A stretch of 45,701 nucleotides of DNA from an uncultured Ilumatobacter sp. (lineage in GTDB: Bacteria > Actinomycetota > Acidimicrobiia > Acidimicrobiales > Ilumatobacteraceae). A program made the position numbers and the translations under genes. The stretch lies in assembly GCA_937919625.1 (NCBI GenBank), contig CALFRK010000076.1, positions 1-45,701 on the forward strand, read 5' to 3'. Positions 25,891-33,714 of the stretch are shown here, piece after piece. The notes beneath the pieces were generated by a model. It was given only the letters and a program-made list of their open reading frames with translations, was not told where the DNA came from and made no database searches. The stretch's first letter is position 1, and each line of letters begins with the position of its first letter.

Positions 25891-27240
25891 ATGACGAAGT
25901 TAATCGCAGCCGTCGCAGCCATCATCGTTTTGGCGCTGGTGCTTCCAATCGCCCAGAACGGCCCGTCGTCGGCATCGAATGCCGATGCGACCGACGACAG
26001 CACCGTGTCTCGATCGACCAGGCCGGGTTTGCTCGATCCATTCGTCGGTTCCGTGAGCTCGGATGCGGACGTGGCCGCGGAGGCGGTTGCGGTCACGCCT
26101 CCTCCTCCTCCTCCTCCTCCTCCTCCTCCTCCTCAAGCGGAGGACGTCCAGTTGACTGCGATTTGGGTGAACGACGGTGGGGTCGCAATCGACCCCAAGT
26201 CGGCGGTCGATCCGTTCGCCCCGATCTCGTCTCCTGATGTCGGTGACCACTGCGCCTCGAGTCTCGATGCCTCAGACATCACCGAGTTCTTCTCGCAGCC
26301 GGTCGGCACCTTCCAAGGCGCCGACTACCAGCGGGCGTTCCGGCTCACCGATGACCGCGTCTTGTGGACGTTCCAAGACGCTTTCGTCAGCGGCACGCTG
26401 GTCCACAACGTCGGCATCATCCAGTCGGGCAGGTGCTTCACATTGCTCAACGACGGAGCGAAGTCGTGGCTGCTCGGTGACGTCACGTCGCACATGCAGC
26501 AATGGCAATGGATCCTCGGCGGTGGTACCAACTCAGACGGTACGCAGCTGCACGTGTACGTGGTGCAGATGAACGAAACCGGGAGCTCGTACCTGAGCCG
26601 AACGAGATCGAGCGCGCTGCGGCGGGTCGTTCTCGATGCGTCCACGCTCGAGGTGGTCGAAGTGATCGACGAGCCAATCCTGGAGGGTGACCTGTATGGC
26701 TGGAGCGTGACGAGTGACGCCACCTACACCTACCTGTACTCCCACTGCTACCAGCAGTTCGGCTACGACACGATGTTCGGATTCGGCGAATGCGTGGCCG
26801 ATGTCAAGGTTGCTCGGGTTCCGGTCGGTCAGTTCGATGCAGCGCGGGAGTACTGGGGTGGCACGGACTGGACCGGGGACAGCACCACTGCGGCACCCGC
26901 CGTGGACTTCTCGTTCGTCGGTTCTGGCAACAACCCGGCCCAGATCAGCTACGACGGCACACGGTTCGTGCTGGTGCAAAAGCGCGACGATTGGTGGGGG
27001 ACCACGGTCGACTTCGGGTTCGCTGATGACCCGCAGGGCCCGTTTGTCCTTGTCGACTCGATCGACGAGCCGTTGAGCTGCGCTCGCTCCGAATGCAACA
27101 CTTACTTCGCATCGTGGGTCCCGTGGACCGACAGCGAGGGCAACTACATCTGGTCGATCGGTCACAACCGGTGGAACGGGTCGGAAACCGTGAGCCACCT
27201 CACCGACTACCGTCCGACGTTTCTCACGATCAGCATCTGA
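25891..27240 (+). CDS. Secreted propeller-like protein with poly-proline linker
   Basis: 449 residues from the ATG at 25891; a GTG at 25876 with AAGG upstream is an alternative. Signal peptide TKLIAAVAAIIVLALVLPIA, then an acidic Ser/Thr linker, a run of 12 prolines encoded by CCT repeats, and a domain of about 350 residues. Repeated blade-like strands rich in Trp/Tyr (VLWTFQDAFVSG, LYGWSVTSDATYTYLYSHCYQQFG, FVLVQKRDDWWGTTVDFGFADDP, WVPWTDSEGNYIWSIGHNRW) resemble the five-bladed propeller of DUF4185/DUF5005 proteins, but I cannot confirm the family. Cysteines occur in pairs as expected of an extracellular protein. Divergent from the kinase-STAND gene. Confidence 0.75.
   Translation: MTKLIAAVAAIIVLALVLPIAQNGPSSASNADATDDSTVSRSTRPGLLDPFVGSVSSDADVAAEAVAVTPPPPPPPPPPPPQAEDVQLTAIWVNDGGVAIDPKSAVDPFAPISSPDVGDHCASSLDASDITEFFSQPVGTFQGADYQRAFRLTDDRVLWTFQDAFVSGTLVHNVGIIQSGRCFTLLNDGAKSWLLGDVTSHMQQWQWILGGGTNSDGTQLHVYVVQMNETGSSYLSRTRSSALRRVVLDASTLEVVEVIDEPILEGDLYGWSVTSDATYTYLYSHCYQQFGYDTMFGFGECVADVKVARVPVGQFDAAREYWGGTDWTGDSTTAAPAVDFSFVGSGNNPAQISYDGTRFVLVQKRDDWWGTTVDFGFADDPQGPFVLVDSIDEPLSCARSECNTYFASWVPWTDSEGNYIWSIGHNRWNGSETVSHLTDYRPTFLTISI
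26098..26133 (+). repeat. CCT trinucleotide run (12 copies)
   Basis: Twelve perfect CCT codons encode the proline linker of the secreted protein. Slippage here would change linker length but not frame. Confidence 0.9.
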
Positions 27241-27344
27241 TGGGCGGGCGGCAAGACTCGGCGGCTCAGCACGCCTTTCGTTCTGCGAGACGTCGCGCCG
27301 GCACGATCACGATCCTGTTCTCCGACATCGAATCGTCGACCTAG
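27240..27344 (+). pseudogene. Truncated class III nucleotidyl cyclase N terminus
   Basis: An ATG overlapping the stop of the secreted-protein gene (TGATG) opens a 34-codon frame that ends RRAGTITILFSDIESST and then stops. GTxTxLFxDIExST is the opening strand of class III adenylate/guanylate cyclase domains, including one metal-binding Asp. Nothing of the remaining 150 or so residues follows in any frame. Best read as a remnant. Confidence 0.55.
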
Positions 27345-27504
27345 CGGACCGATCGACCTCGAGCTGCTGGTTGCGACGCTGGTCGAATCGGATCTCGATA
27401 ACGCCTTCGAACGGTGGGCCGTGACGGGTGACGATCGGACGGCCCGGCTCGCCGAGATCATGCACCGTCGCCCGGACGGGGTCTGACCCCCTCCCGACAT
27501 TACG
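27345..27504. other. Short region with a coding-like remnant
   Basis: About 160 bp. From 27361 a frame without a usable start reads ELLVATLVESDLDNAFERW and continues with DDRTARLAEIM to a TGA at 27484. It looks like the tail of a lost gene; I do not recognise it. Confidence 0.35.
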
Positions 27505-27699
27505 GTGAGCGTGATGGATGCCCCTTCTACCTCGCTGCCGCACGCACGCGGTGTCGACGTATTGGCCGATGGCTGGCGGCTGATCCAGTCATCGCAGCTC
27601 GTCACGCGGCCGGCAGGTGACGAGTACGTGAACGGTGTGCTCGAGTTCGAGTGGCTGTCCGAACGCATCGTCCGAGCCACCGGTCGGCGCGCCGGCTGA
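27505..27699 (+). CDS. Small protein preceding the photolyase
   Basis: 64 residues from a GTG at 27505. The sequence (GVDVLADGWRLIQSSQLVTR, then PAGDEYVNGVLEFEWL) is soluble, with no membrane helix or known motif. Its stop lies 2 nt before the photolyase GTG, and that GTG has no good ribosome-binding site, so translational coupling is likely if the small gene is real. Codon use is compatible with coding, but there is no homology I can name. Confidence 0.4.
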   Translation: MSVMDAPSTSLPHARGVDVLADGWRLIQSSQLVTRPAGDEYVNGVLEFEWLSERIVRATGRRAG

Positions 27700-27701
27700 C
27701 G

Positions 27702-29000
27702 GTGCCGAAGCTCTCGATCGTCTGGTTCCGGCGCGATCTGCGTCTTGCGGATCATCCTGCCCTGCATTCGGCATTAGCGGAGGGAGATGTGCTTCCGCTG
27801 TTCGTCGTCGATCCGGCGTTCGAACGAGCCGGAGCTCCTCGTCGTGCGCTGTTGCACGACTGCCTGCAGGCGCTCGACGAAGCGACCGGGGGCGCACTGG
27901 TGATCCGCCACGGCGACCCGGTCGACGAGATCCCGGCGATCGCTGACGAGGTCGGCGCCGACAGCGTGTACGTCTCGAAGGACTTCGCGCCGTACGGGCG
28001 GCGCCGTGACGAACACGTCGCCGATGCCTTGCGTGGAACGGGTCGACACCTGCGCGGCGTCGGCTCGCCGTACGCCGTCGAACCCGGCTCTGTCCGCAAG
28101 GACGATGGCAAGCCCTATGCGGTGTTCACCCCGTTCTCACGGAGATGGCGGATTCACGGCTGGCAGACGCCGATCGATACCCCGCGCTCGCCGAACTGGC
28201 GGACCGCTCCCTCGGACGGCCTGCCGCCGCGGCCTGGCGTCCCGTTCGAGTTGCCGTTTGCCGATGAAGCCCAGGTCACGGCGGATTGGCAGCAGTTTCG
28301 GTCGACCGGACTCGACCGCTATGCAGAACTGCGTGACCGGCCGGCCGTGGCGGGAACCAGCCACCTCTCGCCGTACCTCAAGTACGGGTTGACACACCCC
28401 CGCCAGTTGATGATCAACCCTCAACCTCGAGGTGAGGGTGCGATCACGTTCCAGTCGGAGCTGGCATGGCGCGAGTTCTACGCCGACGTGCTGTTCCACC
28501 AACCCCACACGGCGTGGCGCAACCTCAACTCCAAGTTCGACGAGATCGCCGTCGATACCGGCTCGTTGGCACAGGAGAAGTTCCGGCGGTGGTGCGAGGG
28601 TATGACCGGGTTTCCGATCGTCGACGCCGGCATGCGACAACTGCTGGCGACCGGATGGATGCACAACCGGATCCGCATGATCGTCGCCAGCTTCCTCGTG
28701 AAAGACCTTCACCTGCCCTGGCAGTGGGGCGCAAGGTTCTTCCTCCAGCACTTGCTCGACGGTGATCTGGCCTCGAACAACCACGGCTGGCAGTGGGCCG
28801 CCGGAACCGGTACCGGCGCAGCGCCGTATTTCCGGGTCTTCAATCCGACCGCCCAACAGCAGCGCTGGGATCGGAACGGCGAGTACGTGCAGCGTTGGAT
28901 CCCCGAGCTTGATACCAGTGCCTACCCCGCACCGATCGTCGACCACGGTGTCGAACGCCGGGAAGCGCTCGACCGCTATCAGGCGATCAAGGGTCGATAG
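27702..29000 (+). CDS. phrB: Class I cyclobutane pyrimidine dimer photolyase
   Basis: 432 residues from the GTG at 27702, giving VPKLSIVWFRRDLRLADHPAL; the frame upstream to 27651 belongs to the small gene in another frame. The N-terminal alpha/beta antenna domain is followed by the FAD-binding helical domain with HLSPYLKYG, ELAWREFYADVLF, WCEGMTGFPIVDAGMRQL, GWMHNRIRMIVASFLVKDL and DLASNNHGWQWAAGTGT, then FRVFNPTAQQQRWD. These are the class I photolyase signatures, with the Trp electron-transfer positions present. It splits UV-induced pyrimidine dimers with light. The antenna could be a deazaflavin, in line with F420 use here (inference). Confidence 0.95.
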   Translation: MPKLSIVWFRRDLRLADHPALHSALAEGDVLPLFVVDPAFERAGAPRRALLHDCLQALDEATGGALVIRHGDPVDEIPAIADEVGADSVYVSKDFAPYGRRRDEHVADALRGTGRHLRGVGSPYAVEPGSVRKDDGKPYAVFTPFSRRWRIHGWQTPIDTPRSPNWRTAPSDGLPPRPGVPFELPFADEAQVTADWQQFRSTGLDRYAELRDRPAVAGTSHLSPYLKYGLTHPRQLMINPQPRGEGAITFQSELAWREFYADVLFHQPHTAWRNLNSKFDEIAVDTGSLAQEKFRRWCEGMTGFPIVDAGMRQLLATGWMHNRIRMIVASFLVKDLHLPWQWGARFFLQHLLDGDLASNNHGWQWAAGTGTGAAPYFRVFNPTAQQQRWDRNGEYVQRWIPELDTSAYPAPIVDHGVERREALDRYQAIKGR

Positions 29001-29194
29001 CCGGGCGTCGCCCGCGACGGCATCCTCGAGGCGGTCATCGACGAGGGCCTGGCGCAACAGTCGTATGACCGCGTCTCTTCGATTCGCAAGGGTCTCGCCA
29101 AGGTGGGTCTGGTCGGGCGCGATCCGAGCTGACCCGACGCTGGTGCCGGTCGCCTGGTTCGTTTGTATCGACCGTTGGCGGCAAGGATGAGGCG
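29001..29194. other. Intergenic region with in-frame coding-like tail
   Basis: After the photolyase TAG the same frame continues without a stop for 43 codons (VARDGILEAVIDEGLAQQSY, then VSSIRKGLAKVGLVGRDPS) and ends at a TGA at 29130-29132. It has no ATG or GTG before that segment. It may be a remnant or chance. The rest, to 29194, should hold the leader of the selenoprotein gene, with AAGGATGAGG just before its ATG. Confidence 0.4.
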
Positions 29195-29857
29195 ATGAGC
29201 GACGTGGTCCCTGCCGTGAGCGAGGCGATCCTGAGCCTGCGCAAAGGCGGCAAGGCCGTGATCGTGATGATCTATCGCGGAGATTGGTGACCGTATTGCT
29301 GTGGTCAGCTCGTGCGGCTGGCATCGCTTTCGGATCGGATCCACGCCGCAGGCGGCGAGGTGATCGCCATCAGCGTCGATGACGCCGAGCGTCAAGCGGC
29401 GATGTTCGGGCGCTGGCCGACGCCCAACGTCCAGTACGTCTCCGACCCTGGTGGCGAGGCGTATCTCCAGGCGCTCGGGCTGTTCGACCCGGAAGAGCGG
29501 GGCGGGATCGCCCTGCCGGCGATGCTGGTACTCGACCCGGACGGAAACGAGGTGTTCGCCTACCGCGGTCGCGACTTCGCCGATCGCATTCACGACGAGG
29601 ACGTCTTGGTCGCCCTGGAAGCGATTGACGTGGGCCCGATCGATCCTCCACCGGGCGGACCGATCGACGAGGTCGACATCGAGCAGCGCGGCGCGTTCCA
29701 ACCGCACCTGTTCGCGCCGTACTTCCGGGGCAACCGTTCGGCTGCTGTGGCGATCGGACTGCGTGCCGAAGGCGACGAGGCCCGCTCGTTGGCTCGCCAG
29801 CACCGCACGATGTGTGACGCGATGTTAGAGGCATGGGAGGCCGTCAGAGTTCGCTGA
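29195..29857 (+). CDS. Selenocysteine-containing peroxiredoxin-like protein (TGA at codon 32 read as Sec)
   Basis: 220 residues from the ATG at 29195, which has AGGA/GAGG upstream. The frame reads VIVMIYRGDW, then TGA (29288-29290), then PYCCGQL. Peroxiredoxin-like AhpC/TSA proteins have YRGxWCPYC here, so TGA stands exactly at the first active-site Cys (Sec32 in a UxxC motif, Cys35 resolving). Downstream the thioredoxin fold continues without a break: GEVIAISVDD, VQYVSDPGG, LPAMLVLDPDGNEVF, then an approximately 80-residue C-terminal extension. A 7-bp hairpin with loop CGUGC begins 13 nt after the TGA. A conventional call would start at GTG 29312 and lose the active site. Expected role: reduction of peroxides or disulfides in the cytoplasm. 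The alternative, a nonsense mutation, is less likely given the second case at 44338. Confidence 0.85.
29304..29322 (+). promoter_or_regulatory. Candidate bacterial SECIS element 1
   Basis: GTCAGCT and GGCTGGC pair as a 7-bp stem including two G-U pairs; the loop is CGTGC (29311-29315). Twenty nt separate the TGA from the loop, and G-U stands at loop positions 2-3, as in elements read by SelB. Confidence 0.75.
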
Positions 29858-29990
29858 CGAAGTACTGACCGGCCGAGAGGGTGACGGTCGCCGTGCTGGC
29901 GTCGGACATCCCCTGGTGCAACGTGATCCCGCCCGCCGTGCACAACACGACTTCGCTGCCGCGCTGGTGCATTTCCCAGACCCTCACCAC
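29844..29990 (-). pseudogene. Truncated cupin-domain remnant
   Basis: From GTG 29990 the minus strand reads VRVWEMHQRGSEVVLCTAGG, then ITLHQ and TATVTLSAGQYFVSEL, and stops. WEMHxxGxEVVxCxxGxxTLHQ...TVTLGxGxY is the metal-binding cupin core, including one His and one Glu ligand. The expected remainder (proline turn and second His) is missing at the C terminus. Upstream the frame stays open but loses similarity, so both ends look eroded. The stop overlaps the end of the selenoprotein gene by 14 bp. Confidence 0.55.
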
Positions 29991-30106
29991 CGATCCGCCG
30001 TTGCACGACTCGCGACGCTGGTGCCGAACGCTCAGTTGGTGCCTGGCGATGTCAGCTACGGACGTTCTGGTTGACGAGCACCGATCGGGCCGGCGGCGGT
30101 CATGTC

Positions 30107-31171
30107 TCAGGCGTCGTAGTCAACGTCGACGGTCGGCGTCGTAGGGTGCGCCTGACACGTCAGCACGTAGCCGCGTGCTACCTCGGCGGCGCTGAGGCCG
30201 TAGTTGACCGTCATCTCGACTTTTCCGTCACGGAGCACCGCTTGGCACGTGGAGCAGACCCCGCTGCGGCACGAGAACGGGGCGTCGGGGCGCACCCGCT
30301 GCACAGCGTCGAGCACGCTGTCACCTTCGTACAGATCGAACCGTGTGGCCCGTCCGTGCAGGGTCGCCCGGCCAGTTGCGACAGCGACGGAGGTCTCGGT
30401 GACCTCTTGCGGCGCAAGGCTCACTCGGCCCGGCTGGTTGGTGGTGAAGATCTCGCGATGTACAGCGCTACCGGACATTCCGGCGGCGACCAGTGCCTGC
30501 TCGGCTTCGGTGATCAGTTTGATCGGGCCGCACAGGAAGGCGTGATCGGCGTCGGCGGGGAGAAAGCCGGCCGCGATCAGTCGGTCGAGGCGTGCCCGGT
30601 CTGGGCGAGCGGACAGCAGCTCGCCGCCTGTCTCTTCCCGCGTGAACGCGAAGGCGATGCTGAGCCGACCGAGGTACCGGTCGCGTAGATCCTGCAGCTC
30701 GTCGAGCAACATCGTCGATTGCGAGGTGCGGTTCAGGTACACCAGCGAGACCTGGGCGTGCGGCTCGCTGGAGAGGATCGTCGCCATGATCGAGAACACC
30801 GGGGTGATCCCGCTGCCGGCGGCCAGCATTGTGTATGACCGAGCCGCGGCCGGGTCGAGTTCGTGGCTGAAGTGGCCCGCCGGTGGCATCACGTCGACCT
30901 TGTCGCCGGGCTTCAGTTCCATCGTTGCCCACGTCGAGAACACGCCGCCGGCGACGTGTTTGATCGCAACCCTGAGTTCACCCGACGGTGCGGCCGAACA
31001 GATCGAGTAGCTACGGCGCACCTCCGTGCCGTCGAATTCGCGACGCAACGTGAGGTGCTGCCCGTGTGCGAACTCGAGCTCGGTGTCGAACGAAACGATC
31101 ACGCTGTCGTCGGTGTCGTGTGCGACCGATGCCACACGCATCGCTCGGAATCCATCAGAGGGTTGCGACAT
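30107..31171 (-). CDS. paaE: Phenylacetyl-CoA 1,2-epoxidase reductase subunit
   Basis: 354 residues. FAD-binding ferredoxin-reductase domain with RRSYSICS, NAD-binding part starting YTMLAAGSGITPVFSI and ending AFLCGPIKLI, then a C-terminal plant-type [2Fe-2S] ferredoxin domain with cysteines in CRSGVCSTC and VLTCQAHP. It passes electrons from NAD(P)H to the di-iron centre of PaaA. Last gene of paaABCDE; its start overlaps the paaD stop by 1 nt (TGATG). Confidence 0.96.
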   Translation of the reverse strand: MSQPSDGFRAMRVASVAHDTDDSVIVSFDTELEFAHGQHLTLRREFDGTEVRRSYSICSAAPSGELRVAIKHVAGGVFSTWATMELKPGDKVDVMPPAGHFSHELDPAAARSYTMLAAGSGITPVFSIMATILSSEPHAQVSLVYLNRTSQSTMLLDELQDLRDRYLGRLSIAFAFTREETGGELLSARPDRARLDRLIAAGFLPADADHAFLCGPIKLITEAEQALVAAGMSGSAVHREIFTTNQPGRVSLAPQEVTETSVAVATGRATLHGRATRFDLYEGDSVLDAVQRVRPDAPFSCRSGVCSTCQAVLRDGKVEMTVNYGLSAAEVARGYVLTCQAHPTTPTVDVDYDA

Positions 31172-31647
31172 CAGAGCGCCTTGAAGAACTCGAACGGTTC
31201 GGAGCAGGCGTTGCAGACATAGGTCGCCTTGCAGGCGGTGCCGCCGAAGTGGGAGATCAGTCGTGTGCGGCGGGAGCTGCAGCGCGGGCAGGCGACGGGT
31301 GGATCGACGAACGTAACGCCTGGTTCGTCGGCGGGTGGTGGGGGAGCGATGCCTGCGGCGAGCAGACGTTGGTGTCCGCGCTCGGTGATCCAGTCAGTGC
31401 TCCACGCCGGGCTGATGACAAGCCGCACATCGGGCTCAAGCCCGGCGCTGCGGACGGCGTCGGCGACATCTTCGCGGATCTGCTCTGTGGCAGGGCAACC
31501 GGTGTATGTCGGTGTCAGCAGCACGGTGGCAGTCGCGCCATGGATCGTGACCGATCGCACGATCCCGAGGTCGCCGATCGTCACGTGAGGTAACTCTGGG
31601 TCTTCGATGTCCCGAACGAGATCCCCGAGCGAAGCGGCCACCGTCAT
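31171..31647 (-). CDS. paaD: Phenylacetate epoxidase maturation protein PaaD
   Basis: 158 residues from the ATG at 31647. The N-terminal MIP18/DUF59 domain (DIEDPELPHVTIGDLGIVRSV, TYTGCPATEQI) is followed by a C-terminal zinc-ribbon-like region with CPRCSS and CNAC. It is needed for iron-centre maturation of the PaaABCE epoxidase. It overlaps paaC and paaE by 1 nt each. Confidence 0.95.
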   Translation of the reverse strand: MTVAASLGDLVRDIEDPELPHVTIGDLGIVRSVTIHGATATVLLTPTYTGCPATEQIREDVADAVRSAGLEPDVRLVISPAWSTDWITERGHQRLLAAGIAPPPPADEPGVTFVDPPVACPRCSSRRTRLISHFGGTACKATYVCNACSEPFEFFKAL

Positions 31648-32411
31648 CACCACGTCGCCCCTGGGTGAGCACGAGCGAGCACCTGCAGCTCGCCGATCAG
31701 ACGCGAGAACGATTCGGAGTGCCGACCGGATCGGCCACCGTTTTGCATGACGACGTCGTCGGGCATCTCGAGCGTGGCCTCGGTGAGGGTGCCGGCGACC
31801 GTGTGCAGCCACGTGTTACGCAACTCGTCGGGGTCGAATGCAATGCTGGCGCTGACGAGCGCCTGCTCAACCTCGTCGGTCTCGAACAGTTCGCCGGTGT
31901 ATCGCCACATCTGGTCCACCGCCGCCTGTGCCCGCCGATGACTCTCGTCGGTGCCGTCGCCGAGACGCACCAACCAGCTGCGCGAATGACGCAGGTGGTA
32001 AGCCGTCTCCTTGACCGACTTGGCGGCGATTGCTGCGAGCGTTTCGTCTGTCGAGTGCTGCATCACTCGCCAGTACGGGAATGCATAGGCGTCGTGCAAG
32101 AACTGGCGCACGATGATCTGGGCAAAATCGCCATTTGGCTGCTCGACCAGCAGTGGATTTTGGAACTCGTGCTGTTCGCGGCAGTAGGCGTAGTGGTTCT
32201 CGTCGCGAACCGCACCGTCGATGTCACCCTCGATCTCAGCGACGTAGGTGTACAGCGCCCGCGCCTGCCCGATCAGGTCGAGCGCCAGGTTCGAGAGCGC
32301 CATGTCCTCTTCGATCTCGGGCGCATGTGTGATCGTCTCGAGCAGACGTTGGGCCAGGATCAACGCCCGGTCGCCCTGCCGCAGGGTGTATGTGAGCAGG
32401 GGTTTCATCAC
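31647..32411 (-). CDS. paaC: Phenylacetyl-CoA epoxidase subunit PaaC
   Basis: 254 residues of ferritin-like helical fold: RLLETITHAPEIEEDMALSNLALDLIGQAR, ENHYAYCREQHEFQNPLL and RQFLHDAYAFPYW are characteristic (given as separate segments of about residues 22-110). PaaC is the structural, non-catalytic partner of PaaA. It overlaps paaB by 4 nt and paaD by 1 nt. Confidence 0.96.
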   Translation of the reverse strand: MMKPLLTYTLRQGDRALILAQRLLETITHAPEIEEDMALSNLALDLIGQARALYTYVAEIEGDIDGAVRDENHYAYCREQHEFQNPLLVEQPNGDFAQIIVRQFLHDAYAFPYWRVMQHSTDETLAAIAAKSVKETAYHLRHSRSWLVRLGDGTDESHRRAQAAVDQMWRYTGELFETDEVEQALVSASIAFDPDELRNTWLHTVAGTLTEATLEMPDDVVMQNGGRSGRHSESFSRLIGELQVLARAHPGATW

Positions 32412-32698
32412 ATGTTGGCGACTTCGTCCGGCAGTTCGAAATCAGTTGGGTGACGAAATGTCTTGTCGTCAGCCGGATCGAACAGCGACTCGCGGTCGTT
32501 CGGGTCGGAGGCGGTGATGTCATTCGATTTTACGACCCACAAGCTGACGCCCTCGGACCGTCGCGTGAACAGGTCGCGGGCGTTCTGCAGCGCCAGCTCG
32601 GCATCTGGGGCGTGCACCGTGCCGGCGTGTACGTGGCTGACGCCGCGCTTGGCACGCACGAACACCTCCCACAGGGGCCAGTCGGCCTTGCCGCTCAC
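32408..32698 (-). CDS. paaB: Phenylacetyl-CoA epoxidase subunit PaaB
   Basis: 96 residues: [40 protein letters not shown] and [13 protein letters not shown] are the conserved PaaB blocks. It joins the PaaAC heterodimers in the complex. It overlaps paaA and paaC by 4 nt. Confidence 0.96.
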   Translation of the reverse strand: MSGKADWPLWEVFVRAKRGVSHVHAGTVHAPDAELALQNARDLFTRRSEGVSLWVVKSNDITASDPNDRESLFDPADDKTFRHPTDFELPDEVANM

Positions 32699-33648
32699 GC
32701 CGCTGCCTCAGTGGCTCGCTTGGCCTGCTTCTCGGCGTAGGCGGTCGCCGCTTGGCGGACCCAGGTACCGCCCTCGTGGGCGTCGACGCGGGTGCCCAGT
32801 CGCTCGCGGTTGCACGGTCCGTTGCCTTTCACGACGTCCCAGAAATGGCCCCAATCGATCGGACCGTGCAGATAGTTGCCGGTCTCCTCGTCGAGACGCA
32901 GATCGGGATCCGGGATCGTGAGGCCGAGCAGGTCGGCCTGGGGCACGGTGGCGTCGATAAACTTTTGGCGCAGCTCGTCGTTGCCGAAGCGTTTGATGCC
33001 CCAACGCGTGTTCTGGTCACCGTGCACCGATTCGGAATCGGGAGGCCCGAACATCATGATCGACGGCCACCACCAACGGTCGAGGGCATCCTGCGCCATC
33101 GCCTGCTGCCCTGGCGTGCCGTTTGCCAGAGTCAACATGATCTGGAAGCCCTGCCGCTGGTGGAAGCTTTCCTCTTTGCAGATCCGCACCATCGCCCGCG
33201 CATACGGACCATACGAGCATCGGCAGAGAGGCACCTGATTCATGATCGCCGCCCCGTCGACCAGCCAGCCGATCGCGCCCATGTCGGCCCACGTGAGGGT
33301 CGGATAGTTGAAAATCGACGAGTACTTCTGGCGTCCATTGTGGAGCCGATCGAGCAACTCCTCGCGGGGGGTGCCGAGGGTCTCGGCGGCGCCGTACAGA
33401 TACAGACCGTGGCCGGCCTCGTCCTGCACCTTGGCGGTGAGGATCGCCTTGCGACGCAGCGAAGGGGCACGGGTCAACCAGTTGCCCTCTGGCTGCATGC
33501 CGATTACCTCGCTATGGGCGTGCTGGGCGATCTGACGCACCAGCGTCTTGCGGTATTCGTCGGGCATCCAGTCACGGGGCTCGATCCGGTCGTCGGCATC
33601 GATCAGCTGATCGAACCGTTTCTGAAGCGCGTCGGTGTCAGCAGCCAT
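32695..33648 (-). CDS. paaA: Phenylacetyl-CoA 1,2-epoxidase catalytic subunit PaaA
   Basis: 317 residues from the ATG at 33648 ([16 protein letters not shown]). Di-iron carboxylate ligands are in QDEAGHGLY and [13 protein letters not shown] (ExxH motifs); other conserved blocks are [20 protein letters not shown] and [13 protein letters not shown]. It forms the 1,2-epoxide of phenylacetyl-CoA in the first committed step of aerobic phenylacetate breakdown. First gene of the operon. No paaK, paaG or paaZ is in the window, so the rest of the pathway lies elsewhere. Confidence 0.96.
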   Translation of the reverse strand: MAADTDALQKRFDQLIDADDRIEPRDWMPDEYRKTLVRQIAQHAHSEVIGMQPEGNWLTRAPSLRRKAILTAKVQDEAGHGLYLYGAAETLGTPREELLDRLHNGRQKYSSIFNYPTLTWADMGAIGWLVDGAAIMNQVPLCRCSYGPYARAMVRICKEESFHQRQGFQIMLTLANGTPGQQAMAQDALDRWWWPSIMMFGPPDSESVHGDQNTRWGIKRFGNDELRQKFIDATVPQADLLGLTIPDPDLRLDEETGNYLHGPIDWGHFWDVVKGNGPCNRERLGTRVDAHEGGTWVRQAATAYAEKQAKRATEAAA

Positions 33649-33691
33649 ACACGCAGTATGACACCGCAACCCCCTCACAGAAGAGCGAGCG

Positions 33692-33712
33692 GAAAGGTGA
33701 CAGACACCTTTC
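33692..33712. repeat. Intergenic palindrome, family member 1
   Basis: GAAAGGTG and CACCTTTC arms around ACAGA, between paaA and the metallohydrolase gene (both minus strand). It lies 3 nt after the latter's stop and may terminate its transcript. Confidence 0.6.
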
Positions 33713-33714
33713 GG

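Noticed and set aside
27207-27767. Minus-strand 186-residue frame between the secreted protein and the photolyase
   Set aside because: Ser/Arg-rich with no motif; it overlaps plus-strand features with better support.
29288-29290. TGA as a simple nonsense mutation in a decayed peroxiredoxin gene
   Set aside because: The frame is intact for 188 codons after it, the stop falls exactly on the active-site Cys, a suitable hairpin follows, and a second gene shows the same pattern. It remains the main alternative and needs the sel genes to be found.
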